Notes: generated by a model from the letters alone, not told the origin. A stretch of DNA of 64,000 nucleotides from Mycobacterium barrassiae (GCF_025822765.1 NZ_JACKUK010000025.1:63084-127083), one strand, 5' to 3'. Counted from the stretch's first letter, positions 28,776 to 37,822 are shown. Numbers and translations: made by a program.

Positions 28776-30065
28776 GTGCGGCGGCGGGTTCCCCGGTCAC
28801 AGGGGCGGCTCTTCGCGGATATCACACCCCTACGCACCCCGGACTTCCGGCGGCTGTGGTTGGCGGGCACCGTCACCGTCATCGGCGCCAATCTGACGAT
28901 CTTCGCGGTGCCGGTTCAGCTGTACGCACTCACGCAGAACTCCGCGTACGTCGGGCTGTCCGGGGTGTTCGCGCTCGCTCCGCTGATCGTGTTCGGACTG
29001 TGGGGCGGGGCCTGGGCCGATGCGATGGACCGCCGCGTGCTGCTGATCATCGCGTCCATCGGGCTGGCGTTGGCGTCGGTGCTGCTGTGGCTGCAGGCCG
29101 CGCTGCACCTCAACAACGTCTGGGTGGTGCTGTGCCTGTTGTCGGTGCAGCAGGCGTTCTACGCGATCAACTCGCCGACCAGGGCCGCGGCGATCCCGCG
29201 AATGCTGCCGGGCGATCAGCTGGCGGCGGCGAACTCGCTGAACATGACGGTGATGCAGTTCGGCGCGATCGTCGGGCCACTGCTGGCCGGGGTCATGCTG
29301 CATTGGGTCGACCTGTCAACGCTGTATCTGATCGACGCGATCCTGTGCGTCGCCCCGATATGGGCGACGTGGCGCCTTGCGTCGATGCCGCCCACCGGGG
29401 GAGGGGGCGCCGGACTGGGCGCGGTACTGGACGGCTTTCGCTACCTGTCGGGCAATCAGGTCGTGTTGATGTCGTTCGTGGTGGACCTGATCGCGATGAT
29501 CTTCGGAATGCCCCGCGCACTGTTCCCGCAGATGGCGCACGAGAGTTTCGGTGGACCGGTCGAGGGCGGCGTCACGATGGCACTGCTGGCCGCGTCGATG
29601 TCGGTGGGCGCCGTCGCGGGTGGCGTGTTCTCCGGCTGGTTGCCGGGGATCCGTCGCCAGGGTCTGGCCGTCGTCGGCGCGATCGTGGTGTGGGGTGTCG
29701 CGATGATCGGTTTCGGTGTCGCGAGCGGGTTCGCACACGGTGCCGCGGGTGTCTTCCTCTGGATCGCATTGGCCTGTCTGGTGATCGGCGGCGCCGCCGA
29801 CATGGTGTCTGCCGCCTTCCGGTCGACGATCCTGCAGCAGGCCGCGTCCGACGATCTGCGCGGCAGACTGCAGGGGGTGTTCACGGTGGTCGTCGCCGGG
29901 GGACCGCGACTGGCGGACGCCGCCCACGGGGCGACCGCCGCGGTCGTCGGCACCACGGTCGCCGCGGCCGGAGGCGGGACGCTGGTGGTGATCGGGATGG
30001 TGGCCTGCACGCTGTTGGTGCCGGCGTTCGTCCGCTACCGGGTGACCGACGCGGACAAAGTCTGA
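28776..30065 (+). CDS. MFS exporter, EntS-like
   Basis: Major facilitator of 429 aa with about 12 helices. TPDFRRLWLAGTVTVIGANLTIFAVP, the motif-A loop GGAWADAMDRRVLL, and the middle FRYLSGNQVVLMSFVVDLIAMIFG are typical of the EntS-type subfamily (siderophore or drug exporters). The substrate cannot be told from sequence. The GTG start immediately follows the pdxH stop, so the two are in one transcript; a TetR gene follows 68 bases downstream and may control it. Confidence 0.87.
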   Translation: MRRRVPRSQGRLFADITPLRTPDFRRLWLAGTVTVIGANLTIFAVPVQLYALTQNSAYVGLSGVFALAPLIVFGLWGGAWADAMDRRVLLIIASIGLALASVLLWLQAALHLNNVWVVLCLLSVQQAFYAINSPTRAAAIPRMLPGDQLAAANSLNMTVMQFGAIVGPLLAGVMLHWVDLSTLYLIDAILCVAPIWATWRLASMPPTGGGGAGLGAVLDGFRYLSGNQVVLMSFVVDLIAMIFGMPRALFPQMAHESFGGPVEGGVTMALLAASMSVGAVAGGVFSGWLPGIRRQGLAVVGAIVVWGVAMIGFGVASGFAHGAAGVFLWIALACLVIGGAADMVSAAFRSTILQQAASDDLRGRLQGVFTVVVAGGPRLADAAHGATAAVVGTTVAAAGGGTLVVIGMVACTLLVPAFVRYRVTDADKV

Positions 30066-30120
30066 CGCGGCCAAGTGTCGGAGGGTGCCACATTCTCAGT
30101 GGGCTCTTAGCTTGGCTGGC

Positions 30121-30126
30121 TAGCAT
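30121..30126 (+). promoter_or_regulatory. -10 element, leaderless tetR start
   Basis: TAGCAT lies 7 bases before the GTG. The surrounding gctagcatccgac string also occurs before the gene at 38712. Confidence 0.5.
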
Positions 30127-30133
30127 CCGACTC

Positions 30134-30784
30134 GTGCCTGAAATCAGGGGGGAGGCCTCCCTCGGCCTGCGAGAACGCAAGAAGCAGCGGACACGAGCAA
30201 CCCTCATCGATGCCGCCGTCGAACTGTGCGAGCGGCAGGGGTTCGACCGCACCACCGTCGACCAGATCGCCGCGATCGCCGACGTGTCGCCGCGCACGTT
30301 CAGCCGGTACTTCGCCACCAAAGACGCCATCGCACTGGCCCTGATCGACGAGGTGCTCGACAGGACTGCCGTCGAGCTGACCCGTCAACCGGACGACCTC
30401 AACGAATTCGAGGCATTGCTGAGAGCCCATCTCGCGATGGCAGATTCGGCCAAGACCGCCCCGGCCGGGGAGCTGACGGCGGACCGGGTGATGTGCATCG
30501 TTCGGATCATCCTGTCGTCGCCGACCTTGCGTCAGGCGGTGTTGGAGTATCGCGCCAACTCCGTCGAGGTCGAGCTGGCCAGGCGAATGGGGGCGGGTGT
30601 CGGCGATCGTCGCCCCAGATTGGTGTCGGCCATCTGGGGTTCGCTGCTCATGACGGCGCTGACTGATCTGGCTTCCGATGACCGCGATTTATCGCAGCTG
30701 ACCATCGACGACGTCATCGAGCGTCTGGGCGAGACATTCGTCGAGTTCATCGGCCTCACGGCAGGCAATCGACAGACAGTGTGA
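30134..30784 (+). CDS. TetR-family regulator
   Basis: Repressor of 216 aa. The DNA-binding domain is RERKKQRTRATLIDAAVELCERQGFDRTTVDQIAAIADVSPRTFSRYFATKDAIA, the classic TetR helix-turn-helix; the rest is an all-helical ligand domain. The GTG start, downstream of a leaderless-type -10, is used, because the open frame runs on upstream through the whole MFS gene as a shadow. The nearest candidate targets are the upstream exporter and itself. An intergenic operator is not obvious. Confidence 0.87.
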   Translation: MPEIRGEASLGLRERKKQRTRATLIDAAVELCERQGFDRTTVDQIAAIADVSPRTFSRYFATKDAIALALIDEVLDRTAVELTRQPDDLNEFEALLRAHLAMADSAKTAPAGELTADRVMCIVRIILSSPTLRQAVLEYRANSVEVELARRMGAGVGDRRPRLVSAIWGSLLMTALTDLASDDRDLSQLTIDDVIERLGETFVEFIGLTAGNRQTV

Positions 30785-30877
30785 CCATCTGGCAACCCCC
30801 CCGCGGGCGGGAGTGCTGGAATGGGACTACCTTTTGAAGGGCAACCCCGCATTCCTTGCAACGTAGAAGGGATCCCA

Positions 30878-32173
30878 GTGGCCGAAAAAGACGAGCACGC
30901 CACCCTCAGCTACCCCGGTGGCGAGCTTGAATTGGACGTCGTCCACGCGACCGAAGGTGCCGACGGCGTCGCGCTGGGTTCGCTCTTGGCCAAGTCCGGC
31001 TACACCACGTATGACGAGGGCTTCGTCAACACCGCCTCGACCAAGAGCGCCATCACTTACATCGACGGTGACGCCGGGATCCTGCGTTACCGGGGCTATC
31101 CGATCGAGCAGTTGGCGGAGAAGTCGAACTTCATCGAGGTCAGCTACCTGCTGATCTACGGCGAGCTGCCGACGGCCGATCAGCTCGAGGCGTTCACCAC
31201 CCAGATCCAGCGGCACACCCTGCTGCACGAAGACCTCAAGCGGTTCTTCGACGGCTTCCCGCGCAATGCGCACCCGATGCCGGTGCTGTCGAGTGCGGCC
31301 AATGCGCTGAGCGCCTACTACCAGGACTCGCTGGACCCGTTCGACGACGAGCAGGTCGAGCTGTCCACCATCCGTCTGCTGGCCAAGATGCCGACCATCG
31401 CGGCGTACGCGTACAAGAAGTCGGTCGGTCAGCCGTTCCTGTACCCGGACAACTCGATGAGCCTCGTCGAGAACTTCCTGCGGATGACGTTCGGTCTGCC
31501 CGCCGAACCGTACGAGGTCGACCCCGAGCTCGTCCGCGCGCTGGACATGCTGTTCATCCTGCACGCCGACCATGAGCAGAACTGCTCGACGTCGACGGTG
31601 CGGCTGGTCGGGTCCTCGCAGGCCAACCTGTTCACGTCGATCTCCGGCGGCATCAACGCGCTGTGGGGCCCGCTGCACGGCGGCGCCAACCAGGCGGTGC
31701 TCGAGATGCTGGAGAAGATCCGCCAGGCCGACGGCGATGTTCACGACTTCGTCAAGAAGGTCAAGAACAAGGAAGACAACGTCAAGCTGATGGGCTTCGG
31801 CCACCGGGTCTACAAGAACTACGACCCGCGGGCGCGCATCGTCAAGGAGCAGGCCGATAAGATCCTGGGCAAGCTCGGCGGCGACGACGAACTGCTGGAC
31901 ATCGCGAAGTCACTTGAAGAGGTCGCTCTCACCGATGACTTCTTCATCGAGCGCAAGCTCTACCCGAACGTCGACTTCTACACCGGCGTGATCTACCGGG
32001 CCATGGGCTTCCCGACGCGCATGTTCACCGTGCTGTTCGCGCTGGGCCGGCTGCCCGGATGGATCGCCCACTGGCGTGAGATGCACGACGAGGGCAGCGG
32101 CAAGATCGGCCGTCCGCGCCAGATCTACACCGGGTACACCGAACGCGACTACGTCGACCAGGGCTCGCGCTAG
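30878..32173 (+). CDS. gltA2: Citrate synthase GltA2
   Basis: Main TCA-cycle citrate synthase (431 aa, equal to Rv0896). An N-terminal beta-domain ([22 protein letters not shown]) is characteristic of the type II hexameric form. Active-site signatures are [36 protein letters not shown] and [18 protein letters not shown], with the catalytic Asp in [10 protein letters not shown]. The GTG preceded by GAAGG is chosen; an upstream ATG adds a 19-residue extension without family support. A hairpin follows the stop. Confidence 0.95.
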   Translation: MAEKDEHATLSYPGGELELDVVHATEGADGVALGSLLAKSGYTTYDEGFVNTASTKSAITYIDGDAGILRYRGYPIEQLAEKSNFIEVSYLLIYGELPTADQLEAFTTQIQRHTLLHEDLKRFFDGFPRNAHPMPVLSSAANALSAYYQDSLDPFDDEQVELSTIRLLAKMPTIAAYAYKKSVGQPFLYPDNSMSLVENFLRMTFGLPAEPYEVDPELVRALDMLFILHADHEQNCSTSTVRLVGSSQANLFTSISGGINALWGPLHGGANQAVLEMLEKIRQADGDVHDFVKKVKNKEDNVKLMGFGHRVYKNYDPRARIVKEQADKILGKLGGDDELLDIAKSLEEVALTDDFFIERKLYPNVDFYTGVIYRAMGFPTRMFTVLFALGRLPGWIAHWREMHDEGSGKIGRPRQIYTGYTERDYVDQGSR

Positions 32174-32183
32174 GCGCATTTAC

Positions 32184-32203
32184 TGCGAGGTATTTCACTC
32201 GCA
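32184..32203 (+). terminator. Hairpin after gltA2
   Basis: TGCGAG-gtatttca-CTCGCA forms a perfect 6-bp stem 11 bases after the stop, without a U-tract. It is a plausible terminator of the mycobacterial type or a processing hairpin. Confidence 0.4.
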
Positions 32204-32234
32204 ATCGGCCTTGCCCTCCGGATAGTTGTAGTTT

Positions 32235-32247
32235 CACAATAGTTGTG
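32235..32247. promoter_or_regulatory. MarR-type operator before the DHA2 efflux gene
   Basis: CACAATAGTTGTG is a perfect 13-base palindrome (extended partly by TTT...TGAA) that overlaps the GTG start. The octamer ATAGTTGT also occurs as a direct repeat at 32222-32229 and 32239-32246. The position suits repression by the MarR protein encoded at the end of this operon. Confidence 0.6.
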
Positions 32248-33731
32248 TGAATGAAACCGTCGTCCGGTCGTCCCCGGCTTCGCGTGGGCCCAGAGCAGCT
32301 ACGCGGCGCAAGGCCATCATCTTGGTGTCCTGCTGCCTGAGCCTGCTGATCGTGTCGATGGACGCGACGATCGTCAACGTCGCCATTCCGAACATCCGCG
32401 CGGATCTCGGTGCGTCGCCGTCGCAGTTGCAGTGGGTCATCGACATCTACACGCTGGTGCTGGCGTCTCTGTTGCTGTTGGCGGGTGCGGCCGCGGACAG
32501 GTTCGGTCGTCGGCGCACGTTCCAGCTGGGTCTCACGGTCTTCGCGGTCGGCTCCCTGATGTGCAGCCTCGCGCCGAACATCGAGACCTTGATCGCTGCG
32601 CGGTTCCTGCAGGCGGTCGGCGGGTCGATGATGAACCCGGTCGCGATGTCGATCATCACCCAGGTCTTCACCGGACGGGTCGAGCGGGCCCGCGCGATCG
32701 GCATCTGGGGTGGTGTCGTCGGCATCTCGATGGCACTCGGTCCGATCGTCGGCGGCACGCTCATCGAGTACGCCAGCTGGCGCGCGGTGTTCTGGATCAA
32801 CCTGCCGATCTGTGCGATCGCGATCCTGCTGACCGCGATCTTCGTCCCCGAGTCCAAGTCGGTCACGATGCGCGACGTCGACCCGGTCGGCCAGGGTCTG
32901 GGCATGGCCTTCCTGTTCGGCATCGTCTACGTCCTGATCGAAGGGCCGAACTTCGGGTGGGGCGATGCGCGCACGATCGGGGTGGCGGTCGTCGCGGTCC
33001 TCGCGTTGGTGGCCTTCCTGGTCTACGAGTCACGTCGCCACGACCCGTTCATCGATCTCCGGTTCTTCCGCAGCGTCCCGTTCGCATCCGCGACCATGAT
33101 CGCGGTCTGTGCGTTCGCCGCGTGGGGCGCGTTCCTGTTCATGATGTCGCTGTATCTGCAGGAGGAACGCGGTTTCTCGGCCATGAAGACCGGGCTGATC
33201 TATCTGCCGGTAGCCATTGGCGCGCTTGTCTTCTCGCCGCTGTCGGGCCGGATGGTCGGCCGGTACGGCGGCCGGCCGTCGATCGTCATCTCGGGTGTGT
33301 TGATCACCGCGTCGACAGGGGCGCTCGCGGCGCTGACCGCGACGACGCCGGTCTGGCAGCTGCTCGTGATCTTCGCGGTGTTCGGCATCGGGTTCTCGAT
33401 TGTCAACGCGCCGATCACCACCGCGGCCGTCAGCGGCATGCCGACCGACCGGGCCGGGGCCGCGTCGGCGATCGCCTCCACCAGTCGACAGGTCGGCGTG
33501 AGTCTCGGTGTGGCGCTGTGTGGTTCGCTCGCTGGGACGGCGCTGGGGACGATGGGGGCGGACTTCGCCGCGGCCGCGCGACCGCTGTGGTTGATCTGCG
33601 CGGTGCTGGGGCTGACGATCACCGCGCTCGGTATCTACTCGACGTCGGCGCGCGCACTGCGTTCGGCCGATCGTCTCGCACCGCTGATTGCAGGAACCGA
33701 TGCGCGACGGGAGGTCGCTGATGTCGCCTGA
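32247..33731 (+). CDS. DHA2-family drug efflux MFS (EmrB/QacA type)
   Basis: Proton-driven exporter of 494 aa with about 14 helices. The N-terminal motif SMDATIVNVAIPNIRADLGAS (D1 motif), WVIDIYTLVLASLLLLAGAAADRFGRRR (motif A) and the antiporter motif C region IWGGVVGISMALGPIVGG are clear. Substrates are probably toxic organic compounds. The MarR gene overlaps the 3' end by 11 bases, so the pump and its likely repressor are one unit. Confidence 0.92.
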   Translation: MNETVVRSSPASRGPRAATRRKAIILVSCCLSLLIVSMDATIVNVAIPNIRADLGASPSQLQWVIDIYTLVLASLLLLAGAAADRFGRRRTFQLGLTVFAVGSLMCSLAPNIETLIAARFLQAVGGSMMNPVAMSIITQVFTGRVERARAIGIWGGVVGISMALGPIVGGTLIEYASWRAVFWINLPICAIAILLTAIFVPESKSVTMRDVDPVGQGLGMAFLFGIVYVLIEGPNFGWGDARTIGVAVVAVLALVAFLVYESRRHDPFIDLRFFRSVPFASATMIAVCAFAAWGAFLFMMSLYLQEERGFSAMKTGLIYLPVAIGALVFSPLSGRMVGRYGGRPSIVISGVLITASTGALAALTATTPVWQLLVIFAVFGIGFSIVNAPITTAAVSGMPTDRAGAASAIASTSRQVGVSLGVALCGSLAGTALGTMGADFAAAARPLWLICAVLGLTITALGIYSTSARALRSADRLAPLIAGTDARREVADVA

Positions 33732-34137
33732 CCCGCTGACCGACGAGGTCTGGGGCGCCATGGCCGCGCTGGTGATGGACAACCGCGACAGCTGGAAGCG
33801 GGCGGTGGTGGAGCAATCGGGCTTGCCGTTCAGCAGGATTCGCATCCTCAAGCGGTTGAGCCGGCGCCCGATGTCGGTGAAGGAGCTGGCGCACGCGGCG
33901 ACCATCGATGCGCCCGCGGCCACGGTCGCGGTCAACGATCTGGAGGACCGCGGACTGGTGGTGCGCGAGATCGATCCGGCGAACCGGCGGTGCAAGATCG
34001 TGTCGCTCACCGAGCAGGGCTACGCGGTCGTTCGCAAGATCGACGCGATCGACGACCCGGCGCCGGACGTGTTCGCTGCGTTGGGCGATGCGGAACTCAA
34101 GCAACTGCAAGAGATTCTGCGAAAGCTACGCGCTTAA
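33721..34137 (+). CDS. MarR-family regulator of the efflux operon
   Basis: Winged-helix repressor of 138 aa. The HTH/wing is FSRIRILKRLSRRPMSVKELAHAATID, VNDLEDRGLVVREIDPANRRCKIVSLTEQGY. The ATG with GGGAGGT at a good distance inside the efflux gene is chosen over an upstream in-frame ATG. Overlap with the pump gene indicates translational coupling; the palindrome at the operon start is its probable binding site. Confidence 0.88.
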   Translation: MSPDPLTDEVWGAMAALVMDNRDSWKRAVVEQSGLPFSRIRILKRLSRRPMSVKELAHAATIDAPAATVAVNDLEDRGLVVREIDPANRRCKIVSLTEQGYAVVRKIDAIDDPAPDVFAALGDAELKQLQEILRKLRA

Positions 34138-34185
34138 CGGGTTAATCGCCTGCACCTGGTGCGTGGAATCAACCGATTAGCGCGC

Positions 34186-35733
34186 TCACGGGCTCTCCAG
34201 CACCGCCATCGCGGCGTTGTGCCCGCCGATCCCCGACACGGCCCCGCCGCGACGCGAACTCGAGCCGCACAGCAGGATTCGATCATGGTCGGTGGCGACG
34301 CCCCACCGTCGCGCGGGAGTGTCGAGTGACTCGTCGTCCTCGGCGAACGGCCACGACAGCGCGCCATGGAAGATGTTGCCCGCCGTCATACCCAGCGTGT
34401 GTTCGAGATCGACCGTCGTCTTCGTCTCGATGCACAGCCGGCCCGCCGCGTCCTGCATCAGCACATCCTGAATGGGTTCGGCCAGTACAGAGTTCAGCGA
34501 ATTGAGCGCCGCCGAGGTCAACGTGTCCCGCATCCGGCCCGGATCGCCCGTCGCGATCAGCGAGTGCGGTGTGTGCAGGCCGAACACCGTCAGCGTCTGC
34601 GCGCCGGATGCGCGCAGTTCATCGGACAGGATGGTGGGATCGGTCAGCGAGTGGCAGTAGATCTCGCACGGCAGCGGATCGGGCACCACCCCGTGGTCGG
34701 CGCGGGTGTAGGCCGTATCGAGTTGGCGGTAGGTCTCGTTGATGTGGAATGTCCCGCCGAACGCCTGCTCGGGCGTCACGGTGTCGTCGCGCAATCGGGG
34801 GAGCCGGCGCAGCATCAGATTGACCTTCACCTGCGCACCTGGCGCCTGGGTGGGGGCGGGTTCGCCGAGCAGGGTGGCCAGCACCGTCGGAGTCACGTTC
34901 GCCAGCACGTGCGTGGCGTTGACTCGCTGGTCGTTGCCGTCGCTTCGGTAGTACACCTGCCCGTCTGGATCGAGACGGTAAACCTCTGCAGCGCAAACGA
35001 TTTCGGCGCCGTATCCGGTAGCGGCGGCGGCCAGCGCACCGCTGACCGCGCCCATGCCGCCGATCGGAACGTCCCAGTCGCCGGTGCCGCCGCCGAGCAG
35101 GTGGTACAGGAAGCAGATGTTCTGCATCAGCGACGGGTCGTCGAGGCGGGCGAACGTTCCGATCAACGCGTCGGTCGCCATCACACCGCGCACGAGGTCG
35201 TTGGACACCGCCGAGGTGATGGCATGGCCGATCGGCTCGTCGATCACCGAGCGCCACGCGGCGTCGTCGCCCACCTGTTTACGTGCCTCCTCACGGGTGC
35301 ACAGCGGCTGCAGCAAGGTCGGCCATAGCCGCGACGTGAGCCCCCGCGCGCGTTGGTAGAACTCCTCGAAGCCTGCCTGGTCACCGTCCGCGCCCACCGC
35401 GCCGAACGTCGACGACGGCCCGATCAGCAGCCCGGTCCGTCCGGCGGTCGCGGGGTCTGGGGTGTAGGACGAGTAGCGCCGCCGCAACAGCCGCACCCGG
35501 GCGCCGAGGTCCTCGACGATGCGCCGGGGCAGCAGGCTCACCAGATACGAGTAGCGGGACAACCGCGCGTCGACGCCGTCGAAGGCGTGTGCCGACACGG
35601 CCGCACCGCCGACATGGTCGAGCCGCTCGAGCACCTGCACCCGTCGTCCCGCGCGGGCCAGGTACGCCGCGGCCACCAGCCCGTTGTGCCCGCCGCCGAC
35701 CACGACGACGTCATATGTCGCTGACGAGCTCAG
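34186..35733 (-). CDS. Phytoene-desaturase-like FAD oxidoreductase (Rv0897c-like)
   Basis: FAD-dependent amine oxidase/phytoene-desaturase-type protein of about 515 aa. The dinucleotide-binding start YDVVVVGGGHNGLVAAAYLARAG, the VLERLDHVGG segment and the C-terminal GSSSRRGGAVSGIGGHNAAMAVL motif identify the family; the substrate is unknown. No ATG or GTG lies upstream of the first beta-strand; the first GTG (35703) would remove it. A CTG that overlaps the TGA of the upstream gene (CTGA) restores the complete fold, so a rare CTG start is inferred. GAGGG lies nine bases before it. Confidence 0.85.
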   Translation of the reverse strand: MSSSATYDVVVVGGGHNGLVAAAYLARAGRRVQVLERLDHVGGAAVSAHAFDGVDARLSRYSYLVSLLPRRIVEDLGARVRLLRRRYSSYTPDPATAGRTGLLIGPSSTFGAVGADGDQAGFEEFYQRARGLTSRLWPTLLQPLCTREEARKQVGDDAAWRSVIDEPIGHAITSAVSNDLVRGVMATDALIGTFARLDDPSLMQNICFLYHLLGGGTGDWDVPIGGMGAVSGALAAAATGYGAEIVCAAEVYRLDPDGQVYYRSDGNDQRVNATHVLANVTPTVLATLLGEPAPTQAPGAQVKVNLMLRRLPRLRDDTVTPEQAFGGTFHINETYRQLDTAYTRADHGVVPDPLPCEIYCHSLTDPTILSDELRASGAQTLTVFGLHTPHSLIATGDPGRMRDTLTSAALNSLNSVLAEPIQDVLMQDAAGRLCIETKTTVDLEHTLGMTAGNIFHGALSWPFAEDDESLDTPARRWGVATDHDRILLCGSSSRRGGAVSGIGGHNAAMAVLESP

Positions 35734-35978
35734 TTGAGGTAGCCCTCGACCTCGTCGGGCGGACGCACGCTGGCCGATCCCGGATCGCCGCCGGTCTCAC
35801 GCAGCGCCCGGCGCTGGCGCAGCAGGTCCCAGCACTGGTCCAGCTGGACCTCGAGTGCGCGCAGACGTTTGTGTTCCTCGGACTCATCGATGTCGCGGTT
35901 CTGCAGCTGCTCCCGCAGCCGCTGCTCCTCTGCGACCAGCTCGTTGACCTGATCGAGAATGTCTTGGTCCTTCGCCAT
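35730..35978 (-). CDS. DUF2630 small coiled-coil protein (Rv0898c-like)
   Basis: Charged 82-aa protein of the DUF2630 family: AKDQDILDQVNELVAEEQRLREQL and EEHKRLRALEVQLDQCWDLLRQRRA form two helices predicted to be coiled coil; the tail ends VRPPDEVEGYLN. Function unknown. A longer frame upstream overlaps the divergent FKBP gene and is dropped. Its stop is shared with the proposed CTG start of the downstream oxidoreductase. Confidence 0.85.
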   Translation of the reverse strand: MAKDQDILDQVNELVAEEQRLREQLQNRDIDESEEHKRLRALEVQLDQCWDLLRQRRALRETGGDPGSASVRPPDEVEGYLN

Positions 35979-36009
35979 GGGTTCAGTCTGCCCGACTACG
36001 GTGAGTACG

Positions 36010-36384
36010 GTGACTTCCACTTCAGGGCAGAAGCCCGAGATCGAGTTTCCCGACGGACCCGCTCCGGCCGAACTGGTCATCAAGGACCTGGTCGTCGGCG
36101 ACGGCGCTGAGGCGGTGCCGGGTGGCACCGTCGAGGTGCACTACGTCGGGGTCGAGTACGACACCGGCGAGGAGTTCGACAGCTCGTGGGCCCGCAACGA
36201 GTCGATCGAGTTCCCGCTGCGCGGTCTGATCCAGGGCTGGCAGGACGGCATCCCCGGCATGAAGGTCGGCGGCCGGCGCCAGCTCGTCATCCCGCCGGAG
36301 CAGGCCTACGGGCCGGCGGGCGGTGGGCACCGGTTGTCCGGTAAGACGCTGATCTTCGTGATCGACCTGCTCGGCACGCGCTAG
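36010..36384 (+). CDS. FKBP-type peptidyl-prolyl isomerase
   Basis: Single-domain FK506-binding-protein-type prolyl isomerase of about 124 aa. GGTVEVHYVGVEYDTGEEFDSSW, IEFPLRGLIQGWQDGIPGMKVGGRRQLVIPPEQAYG and the C-terminal LIFVIDLLG show the complete FKBP core, with the aromatic/Asp active-site residues in place. No signal peptide is seen. A GTG nine bases upstream is an alternative; the chosen one has a TACGGT -10-like hexamer eight bases before it. Confidence 0.92.
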   Translation: MTSTSGQKPEIEFPDGPAPAELVIKDLVVGDGAEAVPGGTVEVHYVGVEYDTGEEFDSSWARNESIEFPLRGLIQGWQDGIPGMKVGGRRQLVIPPEQAYGPAGGGHRLSGKTLIFVIDLLGTR

Positions 36385-36417
36385 TTCCCCCGCGGGTAAG
36401 GGTGACGCGTGCCGGCG

Positions 36418-37758
36418 CTAGCTCGGGCCGGGCAGCTTCAGCAACAGGCGCGCGCCGCCGAGTGGGCTCTGCTCCAGAGACGCTGTGCCGCCGTGCAATT
36501 CGGCCTGCTGGGCGACCAGCGCGAGGCCCAATCCCGAGCCGGAGTGCGACGCGGTCGAGCCGCGGGAGAACCGGTCGAACACAACCCGACGCTCGTCTTC
36601 GGGAACGCCGACTCCGTCGTCGTCGATCGCGATCTCCACACCCTCGCGCGAACTGACCGCCGACAGCTGCACCCGCTTCGCGCCACCATGCTTGACGGCG
36701 TTGGCGATCGCGTTGTCCACCGCCAACCGCAGGCCTGCGGGCAGCCCGACGATGATCACCGTCGGTGCGGGCACCAACGAGACATCAAGGTCCGGGTACA
36801 CCCGCATCGCATCGTGTGCCGCGCGATCCAGCAGTTCGGTGATGTCGACCGGCACGTGGTCGTCCGCCGTCGTCAGCTCGCCCTGGGCCAGCCGCTCGAG
36901 CGCCGAAAGCGTCGCCTCGATGCGCGACTGCGTGCGGATGACGTCGTTGACGACCCCCTTGCGCTGGTCCTCGGGCAGATCCAGCGTCGACAGCACCTCG
37001 AGGTTGGTTCGCATCGCGGTCAGCGGAGTCCGCAGTTCGTGCGCCGATACCGAGGCGAAGTCGCGGGCCGATGTCAGCGCGGCCTTGGTCTTTTCCTGCT
37101 CGTTCCACACCCGCTCGACCAGCCCCTGCACCGCCTCGGCGATCTCGACGGCTTCGGTGGCGCCGCGCACGTCGATGTCGGGATCCTCGTCGCCCGCCTC
37201 GATCTGGCGGGTCTGCTGAGCGAGCCGTTTGAAGGGACGCACGGCGAACGCCGCCAGCACCCAGCCGCCGACCGTCGCCGCACCGATCGCCAGCGTGCAG
37301 ATGATGATCACCCGGCGATGCAGGTTGTTGATGTCCGCGATGGTCGCGTCGTACGTCGCCCCGACGGCCACCGACATCGGCTCGGGATACCGGATGTCGA
37401 CCGTGCGCACCCGATAGCGCACGCCGTCGATATAGGTGTCGGCGTAGCCCGGCTCCAGCTGTGGCAGGACGACGTTGGAGTTCGACGTCACCTGACCGTC
37501 TTTGCGGACCGTGATGACGGCATCCTGGTCGTTTGGCGACTTCGGGATCTCGTCGAGGCCGCGCGGCAGGAACGGAACCGCGAACCCCGCCGCCTCGTCG
37601 AGCCTGCGGTCGAGGCGCTCGTTCCAGGCGTCGGTGATGCCGAACCAGACCACGGTCCCCGCGATGACCACGACGATCGCCCCGGCGATCGCGCTGGTGA
37701 ACGCCACTCGCTGTCGAAGTGACGGAGTCCTGCGGAAGATCCGGGTCAGCAGGCTCAT
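36418..37758 (-). CDS. prrB: Sensor histidine kinase PrrB
   Basis: Membrane sensor kinase of 446 aa, the same length as M. tuberculosis PrrB (Rv0902c). It has two transmembrane helices (about 16-40 and 150-170) around an extracytoplasmic sensor, a HAMP domain (AVRPFKRLAQQTRQIEAGDED), the H-box SAHELRTPLTAMRTN (His near residue 240) and ATP-binding N, G1 and G2 boxes (VDNAIANAVKHGGA, DDDGVGVPEDE, SGSGLGLALV). It should phosphorylate PrrA. It is separated from prrA by 92 bases holding two coupled mini-ORFs. Confidence 0.95.
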   Translation of the reverse strand: MSLLTRIFRRTPSLRQRVAFTSAIAGAIVVVIAGTVVWFGITDAWNERLDRRLDEAAGFAVPFLPRGLDEIPKSPNDQDAVITVRKDGQVTSNSNVVLPQLEPGYADTYIDGVRYRVRTVDIRYPEPMSVAVGATYDATIADINNLHRRVIIICTLAIGAATVGGWVLAAFAVRPFKRLAQQTRQIEAGDEDPDIDVRGATEAVEIAEAVQGLVERVWNEQEKTKAALTSARDFASVSAHELRTPLTAMRTNLEVLSTLDLPEDQRKGVVNDVIRTQSRIEATLSALERLAQGELTTADDHVPVDITELLDRAAHDAMRVYPDLDVSLVPAPTVIIVGLPAGLRLAVDNAIANAVKHGGAKRVQLSAVSSREGVEIAIDDDGVGVPEDERRVVFDRFSRGSTASHSGSGLGLALVAQQAELHGGTASLEQSPLGGARLLLKLPGPS

Positions 37759-37762
37759 CGAG

Positions 37763-37795
37763 TCACTGCTGTCTGTTCTTCGCGCAAGCGCTCAT
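37763..37795 (-). CDS. Mini-ORF 2 in the prrA-prrB junction
   Basis: A 10-codon frame encoding MSACAKNRQQ. Its ATG overlaps the stop of mini-ORF 1 (TGATG) and its TGA lies four bases before the prrB ATG. It resembles the end of mini-ORF 1 (ACARTRRQ), reflecting an imperfect duplication of the DNA. Its role may simply be to keep ribosomes moving to prrB. No protein evidence is available. Confidence 0.4.
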   Translation of the reverse strand: MSACAKNRQQ

Positions 37796-37822
37796 CACTG
37801 CCGTCTGGTCCTCGCGCAAGCG
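37763..37822 (-). repeat. Imperfect direct repeat in the prrA-prrB junction
   Basis: Two 28-base copies at 37763-37790 and 37795-37822 match at 25 positions (period 32). Each contains CGCTTGCGCGA and GCAGTGA on the minus strand and ends in the junction used by a start codon ATGAGC. Confidence 0.8.

Noticed and set aside
28172-30784. 870-codon plus-strand frame over pdxH, the exporter gene and tetR
   Set aside because: Only the last 216 codons encode a protein (TetR); the remainder is a high-GC shadow of genes in another frame.
34138-34185. Weak inverted repeat between the marR and phytoene-desaturase-like genes (TTAATCG / CGATTAG)
   Set aside because: Only seven or eight bases pair, with a long loop; not distinguishable from chance.
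36409-37722. 437-codon plus-strand frame opposite prrB
   Set aside because: Antisense to a well-defined histidine kinase and rich in Arg/His as expected for shadows.
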